Shown here in pieces: positions 1 through 6,059 of a stretch of DNA of 13,543 nucleotides. Position 1 is the first letter of the stretch, and each line of letters begins with the position of its first letter. Below the pieces are notes generated by a model. That model made no database searches, was not told where the DNA came from, and saw nothing but the letters and a program-made list of their open reading frames with translations. Origin of the DNA: QWPN01 sp044360305 (lineage in GTDB: Bacteria; Planctomycetota; Planctomycetia; Pirellulales; UBA1268); NCBI GenBank assembly GCA_044360305.1, contig JBIKKQ010000090.1, forward strand, positions 1-13,543, written 5' to 3'. A program made the translations under genes and the position numbers.

Positions 1-513
1 TTCGGGGCGGATCCGCAGGGCGTGGTCGGCCGGGTGCCCCATGCGAAACATCCACTGGTTGCCGCGCAGGCCGCGGACGCTGCGCCGGACCTGGTTGGCG
101 AGCGTTTGCAGGCCGAGGTCGCGGTAGGCGGCGGCGAGCGCGCTGGAGATGGCGTCGGACGGCCCATGCTCCGCCTGGGCCGCGAGAAACGTCTCGATCG
201 CCTCCTCGAAGCGGCGGGCGAGCAGGTGCTCGTATCCCGCGTGGGGGATGAGGGCCGCGGCGTCTGTGGCGGCGACGAGCGGCGGGATGTGGAAGCGGTG
301 GAGGGCGTGGAGGAAGAACAGGGCCCGCACGCGTTCGTAGAGGTTGGGGCTTTGCCGTCGAAACGCCTCCAACGCGTCGCACTCACCGAGCAGTTCATCG
401 AGCCCGGCGTCGCGGCAGACGTCGTCGATCGACCGGTCCCGGGCCTCGGGGTCGGCCGCCGTGATGATCGCCACGAGGGGTGATGCGGCAGGTAATGCAG
501 CGGTGATCGGCAT
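1..513 (-). CDS. Unrecognised protein, N-terminal 171 residues (runs off left edge)
   Basis: An uninterrupted frame runs from an ATG at 513 to the window edge. The protein is mainly helical and rich in Ala, Leu and Arg. Recognisable stretches are a Cys-Asp-Ala-Leu-Glu segment, NLYERVRALFFLHALHRFHI near residues 55-75, RRFEEAIETFLAAQ near 100-115, and RGLRGNQWMFRMGHPADHAL near 148-167. I do not recognise a catalytic motif in the visible part. It feels like the N-terminus of a long planctomycete protein family that I loosely associate with a GHMP/fucokinase-like domain, but that is memory and cannot be tested here. An in-frame stop lies nine codons upstream, so the start must be at or near 513. 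It begins four bases after the DUF2283 stop, so it is probably cotranscribed with that pair. No clear Shine-Dalgarno is visible, which suggests translational coupling. The opposite-strand ORF at 22-483 is a shadow of this gene. Confidence 0.75.
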   Translation of the reverse strand, partial: MPITAALPAASPLVAIITAADPEARDRSIDDVCRDAGLDELLGECDALEAFRRQSPNLYERVRALFFLHALHRFHIPPLVAATDAAALIPHAGYEHLLARRFEEAIETFLAAQAEHGPSDAISSALAAAYRDLGLQTLANQVRRSVRGLRGNQWMFRMGHPADHALRIRPE

Positions 514-517
514 GGCT

Positions 518-733
518 TTACCCGACGTGTTTTGCCGTCACCTCGAACTCGACCTGCCGCGGAATCGGCATGTGCTTCGACGCGTCGAGAATTTCGACGG
601 AGAGCAGGCTGCCGTTGGCGTCGTAGTCGAGAATGATGCCGGGCCTGGGCTCGTCGCTCTCGGCCACCACGCCGTTCATCACGAGCACGGAGAGCGTGTC
701 AGTCTCCGGGTCGAACAGGACCTTCATCGTCAT
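518..733 (-). CDS. DUF2283 family protein, antitoxin-like
   Basis: This 71-residue protein matches the DUF2283 pattern closely. It opens MKVLFDPETDTLSVLVMNG (from residue 3), followed by VAESDEPRPGIILDYDANG and the typical SVEILDASK near residues 45-53. DUF2283 proteins are small and often sit beside DUF4258 or other RelE-like proteins, where they are thought to act as antitoxin-like partners; biochemical proof for the family is thin. The ATG at 733 overlaps the upstream DUF4258 stop as ATGA. A second ATG at 727 would give MKVLF, which is the more usual family start. The longer frame reaching to 1018 is an artefact, because the upstream part is the DUF4258 gene in another frame. The unrecognised left-edge gene starts four bases downstream. 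Confidence 0.85.
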   Translation of the reverse strand: MTMKVLFDPETDTLSVLVMNGVVAESDEPRPGIILDYDANGSLLSVEILDASKHMPIPRQVEFEVTAKHVG

Positions 734-975
734 GTCCTCCAATATTTGGCCACTTTGCTCGTGCAGTACACCGTAACAATTTCGCACGGAATCCGGTCGA
801 TGTCCACGAACACCCGCAGTAGCCGTCCAGATGGGAGAACAGACTGCCACACTGCTCGGCCCGGCCTCAGGATGAGAATCTGACCCGGTGACTGCAGCGT
901 TGCCTCGACTTCTGCGACGCCTATGCCGCGTCTGTTGGCTTCGAACCAGGCGTGATCGGTCCAGCGAACGAGCAT
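730..975 (-). CDS. DUF4258 family protein, toxin-like (RelE-like fold expected)
   Basis: This is an 81-residue protein from the ATG at 975. It has the DUF4258 pattern: DHAWFEANRRGI near residues 7-18 (the family's H-x3-R-x2-x-R-G-I region), a helix EVEATLQSP, then beta strands ending VDIDRIPCEIVTVYCTS and a KYWR tail. DUF4258 proteins resemble small RelE/ParE-type toxins in fold and are commonly paired with DUF2283, as here. The toxin-like gene comes first and the partner overlaps it by ATGA, an order also seen in other RelE-like pairs. A TTG at 999 would add eight residues (MRLRGPRI), but ATG is preferred because the extra residues fall outside the family pattern. Whether it is a toxin, a stress protein or something else cannot be read from sequence. 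Confidence 0.8.
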   Translation of the reverse strand: MLVRWTDHAWFEANRRGIGVAEVEATLQSPGQILILRPGRAVWQSVLPSGRLLRVFVDIDRIPCEIVTVYCTSKVAKYWRT

Positions 976-1009
976 GATCCGTGGTCCGCGCAGCCGCAAA
1001 GAAACAGGA

Positions 1010-1027
1010 AGTGATCATGTGTACACT
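1010..1027. promoter_or_regulatory. Imperfect 18-bp inverted repeat, possible operator of the DUF4258/DUF2283 pair
   Basis: The sequence AGTGATCATGTGTACACT has dyad symmetry of the form AGTGnnCAnnTGnnCACT, so 12 of 18 positions are symmetric. It lies 35 bp before the ATG of the DUF4258 gene and overlaps the proposed -10 element at 1018-1023. Toxin-antitoxin operons are typically autorepressed through such palindromes, so an operator is a reasonable reading. The binding protein is unknown. Confidence 0.4.
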
Positions 1028-1047
1028 TTTTTGGAGGTGGCCGTCAA
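1018..1047 (-). promoter_or_regulatory. Possible sigma70-type promoter for the DUF4258/DUF2283/left-edge genes
   Basis: On the minus strand, TTGACG (1047-1042, five of six matches to -35) is followed after 18 bp by TACACA (1023-1018, three of six matches to -10). The expected start site near 1011 would leave a short leader before the ATG at 975. The -35 is good and the -10 is weak. The 188-bp gap after the nucleotidyltransferase gene supports a separate transcription start here. Confidence 0.35.
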
Positions 1048-1131
1048 TAGGCGTGATCGCATTCCGTCCGTGGCCGTCGTCGAAACAATGCCGCCGACTC
1101 GAGGGGCGCCCAAGCTGATGCGGCGTCTGCG

Positions 1132-1152
1132 GCCCGCGAGTCTCCGGCGGGC
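1132..1152 (-). terminator. GC-rich hairpin after the GalU-like gene
   Basis: GCCCGC (1132-1137) and GCGGGC (1147-1152) form a perfect 6-bp stem with a 9-nt loop, 11 nt beyond the stop codon of the nucleotidyltransferase gene. No U-tract follows on the minus strand, so it is not a canonical intrinsic terminator. It may be a weak terminator, an mRNA 3'-end stabiliser or chance in GC-rich DNA. Confidence 0.25.
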
Positions 1153-1163
1153 TGATCCTGCAT

Positions 1164-2027
1164 TCACTGCGGCTGCCGGGCGAGGAGCTCCACGAGCTGG
1201 GCGAGGATCTCGGCGCGGTCTCGGCCCGCGAGGCCGAGGGCGAGCTGGGCGACGAGCAGGCCGTACGTGGTGCCGAGGTTGTACCGGTGGCCGTGGACCT
1301 CGAAGGCCAGATACCGTTCGCGGTCGGCGAGCTTCGCCAGTGCCGGTGAGAGTTGGCGGGCGCCGACCTCGCCGAGGCTCGCGAGCATGTCGAACACGGC
1401 GGGCGTGAGCACGTGCATGCCGAAGAAACAGAGATAGTGGCCGGCCCGCAGGCCGGGCACGATCAGGGTCTGCTCGGCCTCCGTGGGTGTCGGTTTTTCG
1501 ACGACGGTCTCGATCGCATACAGGCCCGTCGTGCCGGCCACCCGTCGGCCACCGATGGTGCCGAAATACGGGAGCATGCTCTCACGGGTGGCCTGCACTG
1601 CCGACACGGCGCAGTCCTCGGCCTCGGCCACGGCGACGAGCTGCCGGGCACACCGGCGGGCCGCGTCGCCGGGCTCGGGGCCGTTGCCGCCGCGGGCGGA
1701 AACGGCGAGATGATCGCCAACGAGGTGCAGAAACGGCTCATCGCCGACGAACGCCCGGCCGCAGGTCACCGCATCTCCGTAGCCGCGAGGCACGGGCTGC
1801 GGGATGAGTTCCAGCCGTGACGCAGCCACACCGGCCGCGGTGCGGAAGGCGGCCTCATCACCGGGCCGGACGACGATCCCGATCTCGTCGCAGCCGGCGG
1901 CGACGGCCTCCTCGACGATGATCCGCAGGGCGGTCTTGGCGGTCCCGTCGCGGTCCACGAGCCGCTGCAGGGGCAGCGCCTGGTCATCCCGACCGGCGGC
2001 GGTGATCAGGGCGCGCTTGAGTTTCAT
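1164..2027 (-). CDS. Divergent GalU-like nucleotidyltransferase
   Basis: This 287-residue protein is the usual length for bacterial UTP-glucose-1-phosphate uridylyltransferases. Several GalU regions are clear: RGYGDAVTCGRAFVGDEPFL (81-100) aligned to the family's G-x-G-x-A-x-W/C-x-A region, an Asp at 105 in LVGDH, VQATRES (144-150), VEKPTPTEA (176-184), the FGMHVLTPAVFDML strand-helix (202-214) and RYNLGTTYGLLVA (248-260). In contrast, the N-terminal nucleotide-binding signature, normally GxGTR followed by PK, reads AAGRDDQ at residues 10-16. The enzyme may therefore use a different nucleotide or substrate, or have lost transferase activity. A GalU enzyme would make UDP-glucose, the precursor of UDP-glucuronate, which fits the locus. 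The start at 2027 overlaps the glycosyltransferase stop as ATGA and is preceded by an AGGGGAA-like ribosome site, so translation is probably coupled. Confidence 0.75.
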   Translation of the reverse strand: MKLKRALITAAGRDDQALPLQRLVDRDGTAKTALRIIVEEAVAAGCDEIGIVVRPGDEAAFRTAAGVAASRLELIPQPVPRGYGDAVTCGRAFVGDEPFLHLVGDHLAVSARGGNGPEPGDAARRCARQLVAVAEAEDCAVSAVQATRESMLPYFGTIGGRRVAGTTGLYAIETVVEKPTPTEAEQTLIVPGLRAGHYLCFFGMHVLTPAVFDMLASLGEVGARQLSPALAKLADRERYLAFEVHGHRYNLGTTYGLLVAQLALGLAGRDRAEILAQLVELLARQPQ

Positions 2028-3190
2028 GGGCTGTTCCCCTGATGTGTTGTGATGTCGGCAATGAGCGAACGCCACTGGTCCGCGACGGACTCGGGGCGCA
2101 GTGTCCGCCGCACCCATTCCCGGCCGACGGCTCCGCGGTTGCTGATTTCATCTTCCGTCCATGCGGCAAACGCGCGGATCGCGGCGACCAGCGCCGGTCG
2201 ATCGCCGTCCGCCGGAAACAGTCCGCATGCAACGCCGTCGAGCGCGGACCGGAGGCCGTGCCCCGGCGGCAGAATGACCGGCAGACCGGCGGCGAGGCTT
2301 TCCGCCGCGGCATAGCCGAAACTCTCGTGACGGGACCAGGACAGATAGCCGTCGCAGGCGGTCAGGGCCGCATCGCGCCCGCAGCTGTCCAGACCGCCGA
2401 GCAACCAGACATGGTCGCGCATGTCGGCGGGCACGAGGCGGCGCAACTCGGTTGCCGTCACGGCCCCGTCCATGCCTGCGATCACGAGGTCGCATCCGGT
2501 ACTGTTCGCCGCACAAAAACCAGCCACGATTTCTTCTGGTCGCTTCACGGGATCGAGCCGTCCCAACACCAACAGGAGGCGTCGGCCGATCGGTAATGCA
2601 AGTTTGTTCCGGGCCGCCGCTTGGTCCGCCGTCGACCGTGGTCTGTCGATCGCCGCCACTGCAAAGGGGATCACCGCGGAGGGATACTCGTGGCCAAGCG
2701 TTTGTGCGGCATGTGCCTGCTCGCCTCGGGTTGCGAACACGATCCGGGCAGCGGCACGCAGGAAACGGGTGCCGCCCGCCAGCATCCACGCCTTGCGCAA
2801 CGCGGTCCGGGTTTGCCACAATGCCGGTTCCAGCGCTCCATGCGGCACCACGATGTACGGGATGCGGCGGTCCGCCGCGAGGCGGCGGACGATCTGCGTG
2901 TGGCTGCGAAACAACGAGTGCACCACGATGCAATCGGCAGCGCCGATCGCCCGTGTCGCAGCGTGCCTCACCGCTGCGCTGGGCAGGAAGACGCGCCGCA
3001 CCTCGGGCAGAAGCTTCCAGTCGACCACGGCGACCGGTAGGTCGGGCACGGCCGGTGGTTCGAGGCCCGTGCCGTCGTGAAACGTCACGATCGGGGATTC
3101 CAGCGTGCGGGCGAGATCAGTCACCGCCCGGTACATGCCGCCGTGAGACGGCGACAGGTCGAGGCAGACGCTGACGACGCGGGGGCGCAT
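2024..3190 (-). CDS. GT4-family glycosyltransferase (GT-B fold)
   Basis: This 388-residue protein has two Rossmann-like halves. The N-terminal half starts VVSVCLDLSPSHGGMYRAV (5-23), the acceptor-domain glycine loop, and contains VVPHGALEP (114-122). The C-terminal donor-binding half has LLLVLGRLDPVKRPEEIVAG (205-224), LVIAGMDG (235-242), VWLLGG (261-266) and an E-x7-E motif, ESFGYAAAE, at 289-297, followed by GLPVILPP. These are the hallmarks of retaining GT4 enzymes, which transfer a sugar from a nucleotide donor to a growing glycan at the cytoplasmic side of the membrane. Sugar and acceptor cannot be deduced. The start at 3190 is seven bases after the epimerase stop; a longer frame to 3250 would overlap that gene. 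The stop overlaps the GalU-like start. It belongs to the leftward operon. Confidence 0.88.
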   Translation of the reverse strand: MRPRVVSVCLDLSPSHGGMYRAVTDLARTLESPIVTFHDGTGLEPPAVPDLPVAVVDWKLLPEVRRVFLPSAAVRHAATRAIGAADCIVVHSLFRSHTQIVRRLAADRRIPYIVVPHGALEPALWQTRTALRKAWMLAGGTRFLRAAARIVFATRGEQAHAAQTLGHEYPSAVIPFAVAAIDRPRSTADQAAARNKLALPIGRRLLLVLGRLDPVKRPEEIVAGFCAANSTGCDLVIAGMDGAVTATELRRLVPADMRDHVWLLGGLDSCGRDAALTACDGYLSWSRHESFGYAAAESLAAGLPVILPPGHGLRSALDGVACGLFPADGDRPALVAAIRAFAAWTEDEISNRGAVGREWVRRTLRPESVADQWRSLIADITTHQGNSP

Positions 3191-3197
3191 GAGCCGA

Positions 3198-4211
3198 TCA
3201 CCGAGGAGCCGACCACGACCGGAACCAGGTAACGAAACGGGCCAGGCCATCCGCGAGCGGTGTCGTCGGTTGGAACTGAAAATCCCGGCTCAGACTCGTC
3301 ACGTCTGCGTAGGTCACTTCCACGTCCCCGGGCTGCCGTGGGAGTTCCAGTCGGCTCGCGGGCCGGTCGCAGAGTCGCTCGAGGAGCCCGATCATCTCGT
3401 TGACGCTGACCGGAGTGTGGTTGCCGATGTTGTAAATCCGCCACGGCGCAGCGCTGGTCCCCGGATCAGGCGCATCCCCGGACCACTGCGGGTTCCCGGT
3501 CGGGGGGCGGTGCGTGATCCGGCTGATTGCCTCCACCACGTCGTCCACATAGGTGAAATCGCGACGCAGCACGCCACCCCCGTAGACCTCGATCGGTCGT
3601 CCGGCGAGGATCGCCTCCGTGAACTTCCAATATGCCATGTCGGGCCGGCCCCACGGGCCGTAGACGGTGAAGAATCGCAGCCCGGTCGTCGGCAGTCCGA
3701 AGAGATGGCTGTAGGCGTGGGCCATCAGTTCGTTGGCCTTCTTGGTCGCGGCATACAGGCTGACCGGGTGATCGACCGTGTCGCCGACGCTGAAGGGAAC
3801 ACGCGTGTTCGCGCCGTACACGCTGCTGGAACTGGCATACACCAGGTGCTTGATCGCACCATGTCGGCAGGCTTCCAGCACGTTGGCGAATCCGACGAGA
3901 TTCGAGTCGACGTACGCTTCCGGATGGTCGAGCGACCAACGCACGCCGGCCTGGGCGGCAAGGTGCACGACGTGCTCGGCCCCGGACTCGTCCAGCGCCC
4001 GCCGCAAGCCCGGGGAATCGGCGAGATCGCCGGCGACGAACCGCCATCCGGGGAATCCTTCGAGCTGAGCGAGTCTGCCGCGCTTCAGGGTCGGGTCGTA
4101 ATACGAATTGAGATTGTCGAATCCCACGACCGGCCGACCCTGAGCGAGGAAAAACCGGGTCAGGTGGTAGCCAACGAATCCTGCCGCGCCGGTGACGAAG
4201 ATGGGGTTCAT
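3198..4211 (-). CDS. UDP-glucuronate 4-epimerase-like SDR enzyme
   Basis: This 337-residue extended short-chain dehydrogenase/reductase starts MNPIFVTGAAGFVGYHLTRF, with the NAD-binding GxxGxxG at residues 8-14. GFDNLNSYYDPTLKRGRLAQ (30-49) is characteristic of bacterial UDP-glucuronate 4-epimerases of the LspL/CapI group rather than GalE or WbpP. SSSSVYG (127-133) supplies the catalytic Ser region, Y153-x3-K157 is the catalytic pair, and LRFFTVYGPWGRPDMA (178-193) and RRDFTYVDDVVEAI (216-229) are substrate-domain motifs of the same group. It would interconvert UDP-glucuronate and UDP-galacturonate, or the HexNAcA equivalents. An upstream in-frame extension to 4313 overlaps the dehydrogenase gene and lacks family sequence, so the ATG at 4211 is chosen. 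The gap to the dehydrogenase is 61 bp, and the GT4 gene follows after 7 bp. Confidence 0.9.
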   Translation of the reverse strand: MNPIFVTGAAGFVGYHLTRFFLAQGRPVVGFDNLNSYYDPTLKRGRLAQLEGFPGWRFVAGDLADSPGLRRALDESGAEHVVHLAAQAGVRWSLDHPEAYVDSNLVGFANVLEACRHGAIKHLVYASSSSVYGANTRVPFSVGDTVDHPVSLYAATKKANELMAHAYSHLFGLPTTGLRFFTVYGPWGRPDMAYWKFTEAILAGRPIEVYGGGVLRRDFTYVDDVVEAISRITHRPPTGNPQWSGDAPDPGTSAAPWRIYNIGNHTPVSVNEMIGLLERLCDRPASRLELPRQPGDVEVTYADVTSLSRDFQFQPTTPLADGLARFVTWFRSWSAPR

Positions 4212-4272
4212 GAATGGTGCGTGGGCCGTGCCGCTCGGCAGACGGCGACGTTCAGCCCGCTGCTCCGGGCCG

Positions 4273-5556
4273 TCAGGCGGGATAGTAGCGGTCCGGCCGC
4301 AATCTGGCCGCATTACGACAATCGATTAGGGGCACGCCGAGCGCGCGGAAATCGATGTCGGCGTACTCCCTGTGATTGGTGCACAACACGATGACGTCGT
4401 AATCAGCGGTCACCGGTCGGGATTCTCGGCCGGCGACTGCATGGTGACTGCGGCCCGGCCGGATGAACGGCACATGGGGATCGTTGTAGAAGACCTCGGC
4501 GCCGCGTCGCTCCAGCAGTTCCATGATCTCGTACGTAGGTGATTCCCGATCGTCGTCGACGTTGGGCTTGTATGCGAGCCCGAGGATGAGCACCCGGGCG
4601 CCCCGCACCGACCGACCAGCGTCGTTGAGCGCCTCGACCACGCGGCCGACGACGTACTGGGGCATCGCGGTGTTGATCTCGCCGGCGAGTTCGATGAGCC
4701 GCGTGCGCAGGCCGTATTCCATGGCCTTCCACGTAAGATAAAACGGGTCGATCGGAATGCAGTGTCCGCCCAGACCAGGCCCGGGATAAAACGGCATGAA
4801 GCCGAAAGGTTTCGTAGCCGCGGCTCCGATGACCTCCCAAATGTCGATCCCCATCGCTGCATAGATGACTTTCAGTTCGTTGACCAGCGCTATGTTGACC
4901 GAGCGGAAGATGTTTTCGAGAAGTTTTGTCGCCTCCGCTGCGCGGCAACTTGATACGGGCACGACGTTGCGAACGACGCGGGCATATGTCTCCGTGGCCC
5001 GCTGGAGGCAGGTGGCCGTGAGGCCGCCGACCACCTTCGGGATATCTTGGAGCGCGGTCGGGTTGCCCGGATCTTCGCGTTCCGGGGAGAAGGCGAGGAA
5101 GAAGTCCTCTCCCGCCTTCATGCCCGTCGCCTGCTCGAGGATGCCACGAACCACTTCGTCCGTGGTTCCGGGGTAGGTGGTGGACTCCAAAACGATCAAC
5201 TGGCCGCGGCGAAGGTGGGGCACGATCGCGCGGGCCGTCGCCTCGATGAAGGAAAGATCCGGCGTCCGATTGACGGTCAGCGGCGTGGGCACGCAAATCA
5301 GGATTGCCGCAACTTCGGCGAGCCGCGAAAAGTCGGTGGTCGCAGCGAACGTGCCTGCAGCCACGACTGCGGATACCGCCTCGCTGGAGACGTGCTTGAT
5401 ATACGACCTGCCGGCGTTCAGCGATGCGACTTTCTCGGGGTCGGTGTCAAAACCCAGGGCTCGGGTGCCGTTCCGCGCGAAGCCCAGCGATAGGGGGAGG
5501 CCGACATAACCCAGACCGATGACGGCGACGCCCTGTGCTGCAAGATCAAAGGACAT
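4273..5556 (-). CDS. UDP-sugar 6-dehydrogenase, WbpA/TviB type
   Basis: This 427-residue protein has the three-part layout of UDP-sugar dehydrogenases. The N-terminal NAD-binding domain has VIGLGYVGLPLSLGF (12-26). SYIKHV (51-56) is typical of UDP-HexNAc dehydrogenases. It also has CVPTPL (88-93), ESTTYPGTT (124-132), FSPEREDPGN (156-165), the central helix with Lys211 and Asn216, and the catalytic Cys266 in GPGLGGHCIPIDPFYL (259-274). The C-terminal UDP-binding domain has LGLAYKPNVDDDRESP (325-340). The GGHCIPIDP form is seen in UDP-GlcNAc and UDP-GalNAc 6-dehydrogenases, while UDP-glucose dehydrogenases usually have GGSCFPKD. The reaction is a four-electron NAD-dependent oxidation of C6 to a carboxylate. 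It is first in the leftward operon. A GGAG lies 11 nt before the ATG at 5556. The exact hexosamine substrate is not certain. Confidence 0.9.
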   Translation of the reverse strand: MSFDLAAQGVAVIGLGYVGLPLSLGFARNGTRALGFDTDPEKVASLNAGRSYIKHVSSEAVSAVVAAGTFAATTDFSRLAEVAAILICVPTPLTVNRTPDLSFIEATARAIVPHLRRGQLIVLESTTYPGTTDEVVRGILEQATGMKAGEDFFLAFSPEREDPGNPTALQDIPKVVGGLTATCLQRATETYARVVRNVVPVSSCRAAEATKLLENIFRSVNIALVNELKVIYAAMGIDIWEVIGAAATKPFGFMPFYPGPGLGGHCIPIDPFYLTWKAMEYGLRTRLIELAGEINTAMPQYVVGRVVEALNDAGRSVRGARVLILGLAYKPNVDDDRESPTYEIMELLERRGAEVFYNDPHVPFIRPGRSHHAVAGRESRPVTADYDVIVLCTNHREYADIDFRALGVPLIDCRNAARLRPDRYYPA

Positions 5557-5765
5557 AGGGGCTGAGGCTCCGCAAACTGATTCGACGGGTGGGCAGAAAT
5601 CCGCCGCTCGGTTATCTCGCTCGCAGGGGTTTCCCCTACCGAACGCCGAACGCCCTCAAGCGACAAGTTTACCCGTGGGGCGAAAAAGTCATCCGAGCGC
5701 TCTATTTTCACCGTTTACCGTGGGTTTTGCCGGCGATTTCCCAGCCTGAGCCCCGAGTTATGGTC

Positions 5766-5792
5766 CAACCGTCTCCTGAGCGACAACGGTTG
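5766..5792. promoter_or_regulatory. Inverted repeat overlapping the -35 of the rightward promoter
   Basis: CAACCGT (5766-5772) and ACGGTTG (5786-5792) are perfect 7-bp complementary arms separated by 13 bp. The right arm ends on the first three bases of the proposed -35 (5790-5795). This position suits a regulator binding as a dimer, either an activator touching RNA polymerase or a repressor. Arm length is modest, so chance is not excluded. The regulator is not in the window. Confidence 0.4.
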
Positions 5793-5818
5793 AAATGAAG
5801 CCGCGCTGCATCTATAAG
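5790..5818 (+). promoter_or_regulatory. Sigma70-type promoter of the asnB operon
   Basis: TTGAAA (5790-5795) and TATAAG (5813-5818) each match the consensus at five of six positions and are spaced by exactly 17 bp. Transcription would start near 5825, giving a leader of about 235 nt before asnB that includes the 12-codon ORF at 5850. It is the best promoter match I found in the window. Confidence 0.55.
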
Positions 5819-5849
5819 ATTACGGACTGACTCCCCATTAGGAGGGAGA

Positions 5850-5888
5850 ATGTTGGTCTTTTCGTGGCTTTGCGGCCGCGGGAAGTAA
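5850..5888 (+). CDS. Possible 12-codon leader peptide
   Basis: An ATG at 5850 opens MLVFSWLCGRGK followed by TAA. It has a perfect AGGAGG (5840-5845) four bases upstream, the strongest ribosome-binding site in the window, and lies about 25 nt after the predicted transcription start. CTCC (5831-5834) could pair with GGAG (5841-5844) across a 6-nt loop and mask the site. The peptide has no run of Asn, Gln or another regulatory residue, so classical attenuation is not evident. It might tune asnB translation or RNA stability, or be fortuitous. It is not a known family. Confidence 0.3.
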   Translation: MLVFSWLCGRGK

Positions 5889-6046
5889 GTGCGCTTTTCG
5901 ATCACGCGGCGGTTCTCGACGGAAGCAGAAAGACGGCCGAACCTTTCGAAGTCTTCATGAACGGGCTGGTGTCGGAAACCGGGGTTAAAATTCGGGCCTT
6001 AGGCTTTCGGTGCTACCCAGCGACATGGCGGGACCCGCTTCAACGC

Positions 6047-6052
6047 GGAGGG
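6047..6052 (+). promoter_or_regulatory. Ribosome-binding site that fixes the first asnB start
   Basis: GGAGGG sits seven bases before the ATG at 6060. A GTG at 6057 is also in frame, but the spacing is better for the ATG, and Ntn-type amidotransferases need Cys directly after the initiator Met. The ATG is therefore the start. Confidence 0.8.
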
Positions 6053-6059
6053 ACGAGTG

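Larger units (their letters stand above)
5557..6059. other. Divergent control region between the two operons
   Basis: This is about 500 bp without a convincing gene of normal size. It looks less GC-rich than its flanks. It contains a small AGGGG-TTT-CCCCT hairpin (5625-5637), a doubled CCGAACG (from about 5639), two near-copies of GTTTACC(C)GTGGG (5667 and 5713), and an inverted repeat, rightward promoter and short ORF that are listed separately. I saw no convincing leftward promoter for the dehydrogenase gene. From about 5889 to 6046 the future asnB leader carries no strong hairpin that I can support. The ORF at 5864-6175 overlaps asnB by 116 bp and has no family features. Confidence 0.6.

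Noticed and set aside
22..483. Plus-strand ORF of 153 codons
   Set aside because: It is the antisense shadow of the minus-strand partial gene at 1-513, whose translation looks like a real protein and which runs off the edge.
2024..3250. Longer start for the GT4 glycosyltransferase at 3250
   Set aside because: The extra 20 residues overlap the epimerase reading frame, and the family pattern begins at the ATG at 3190.
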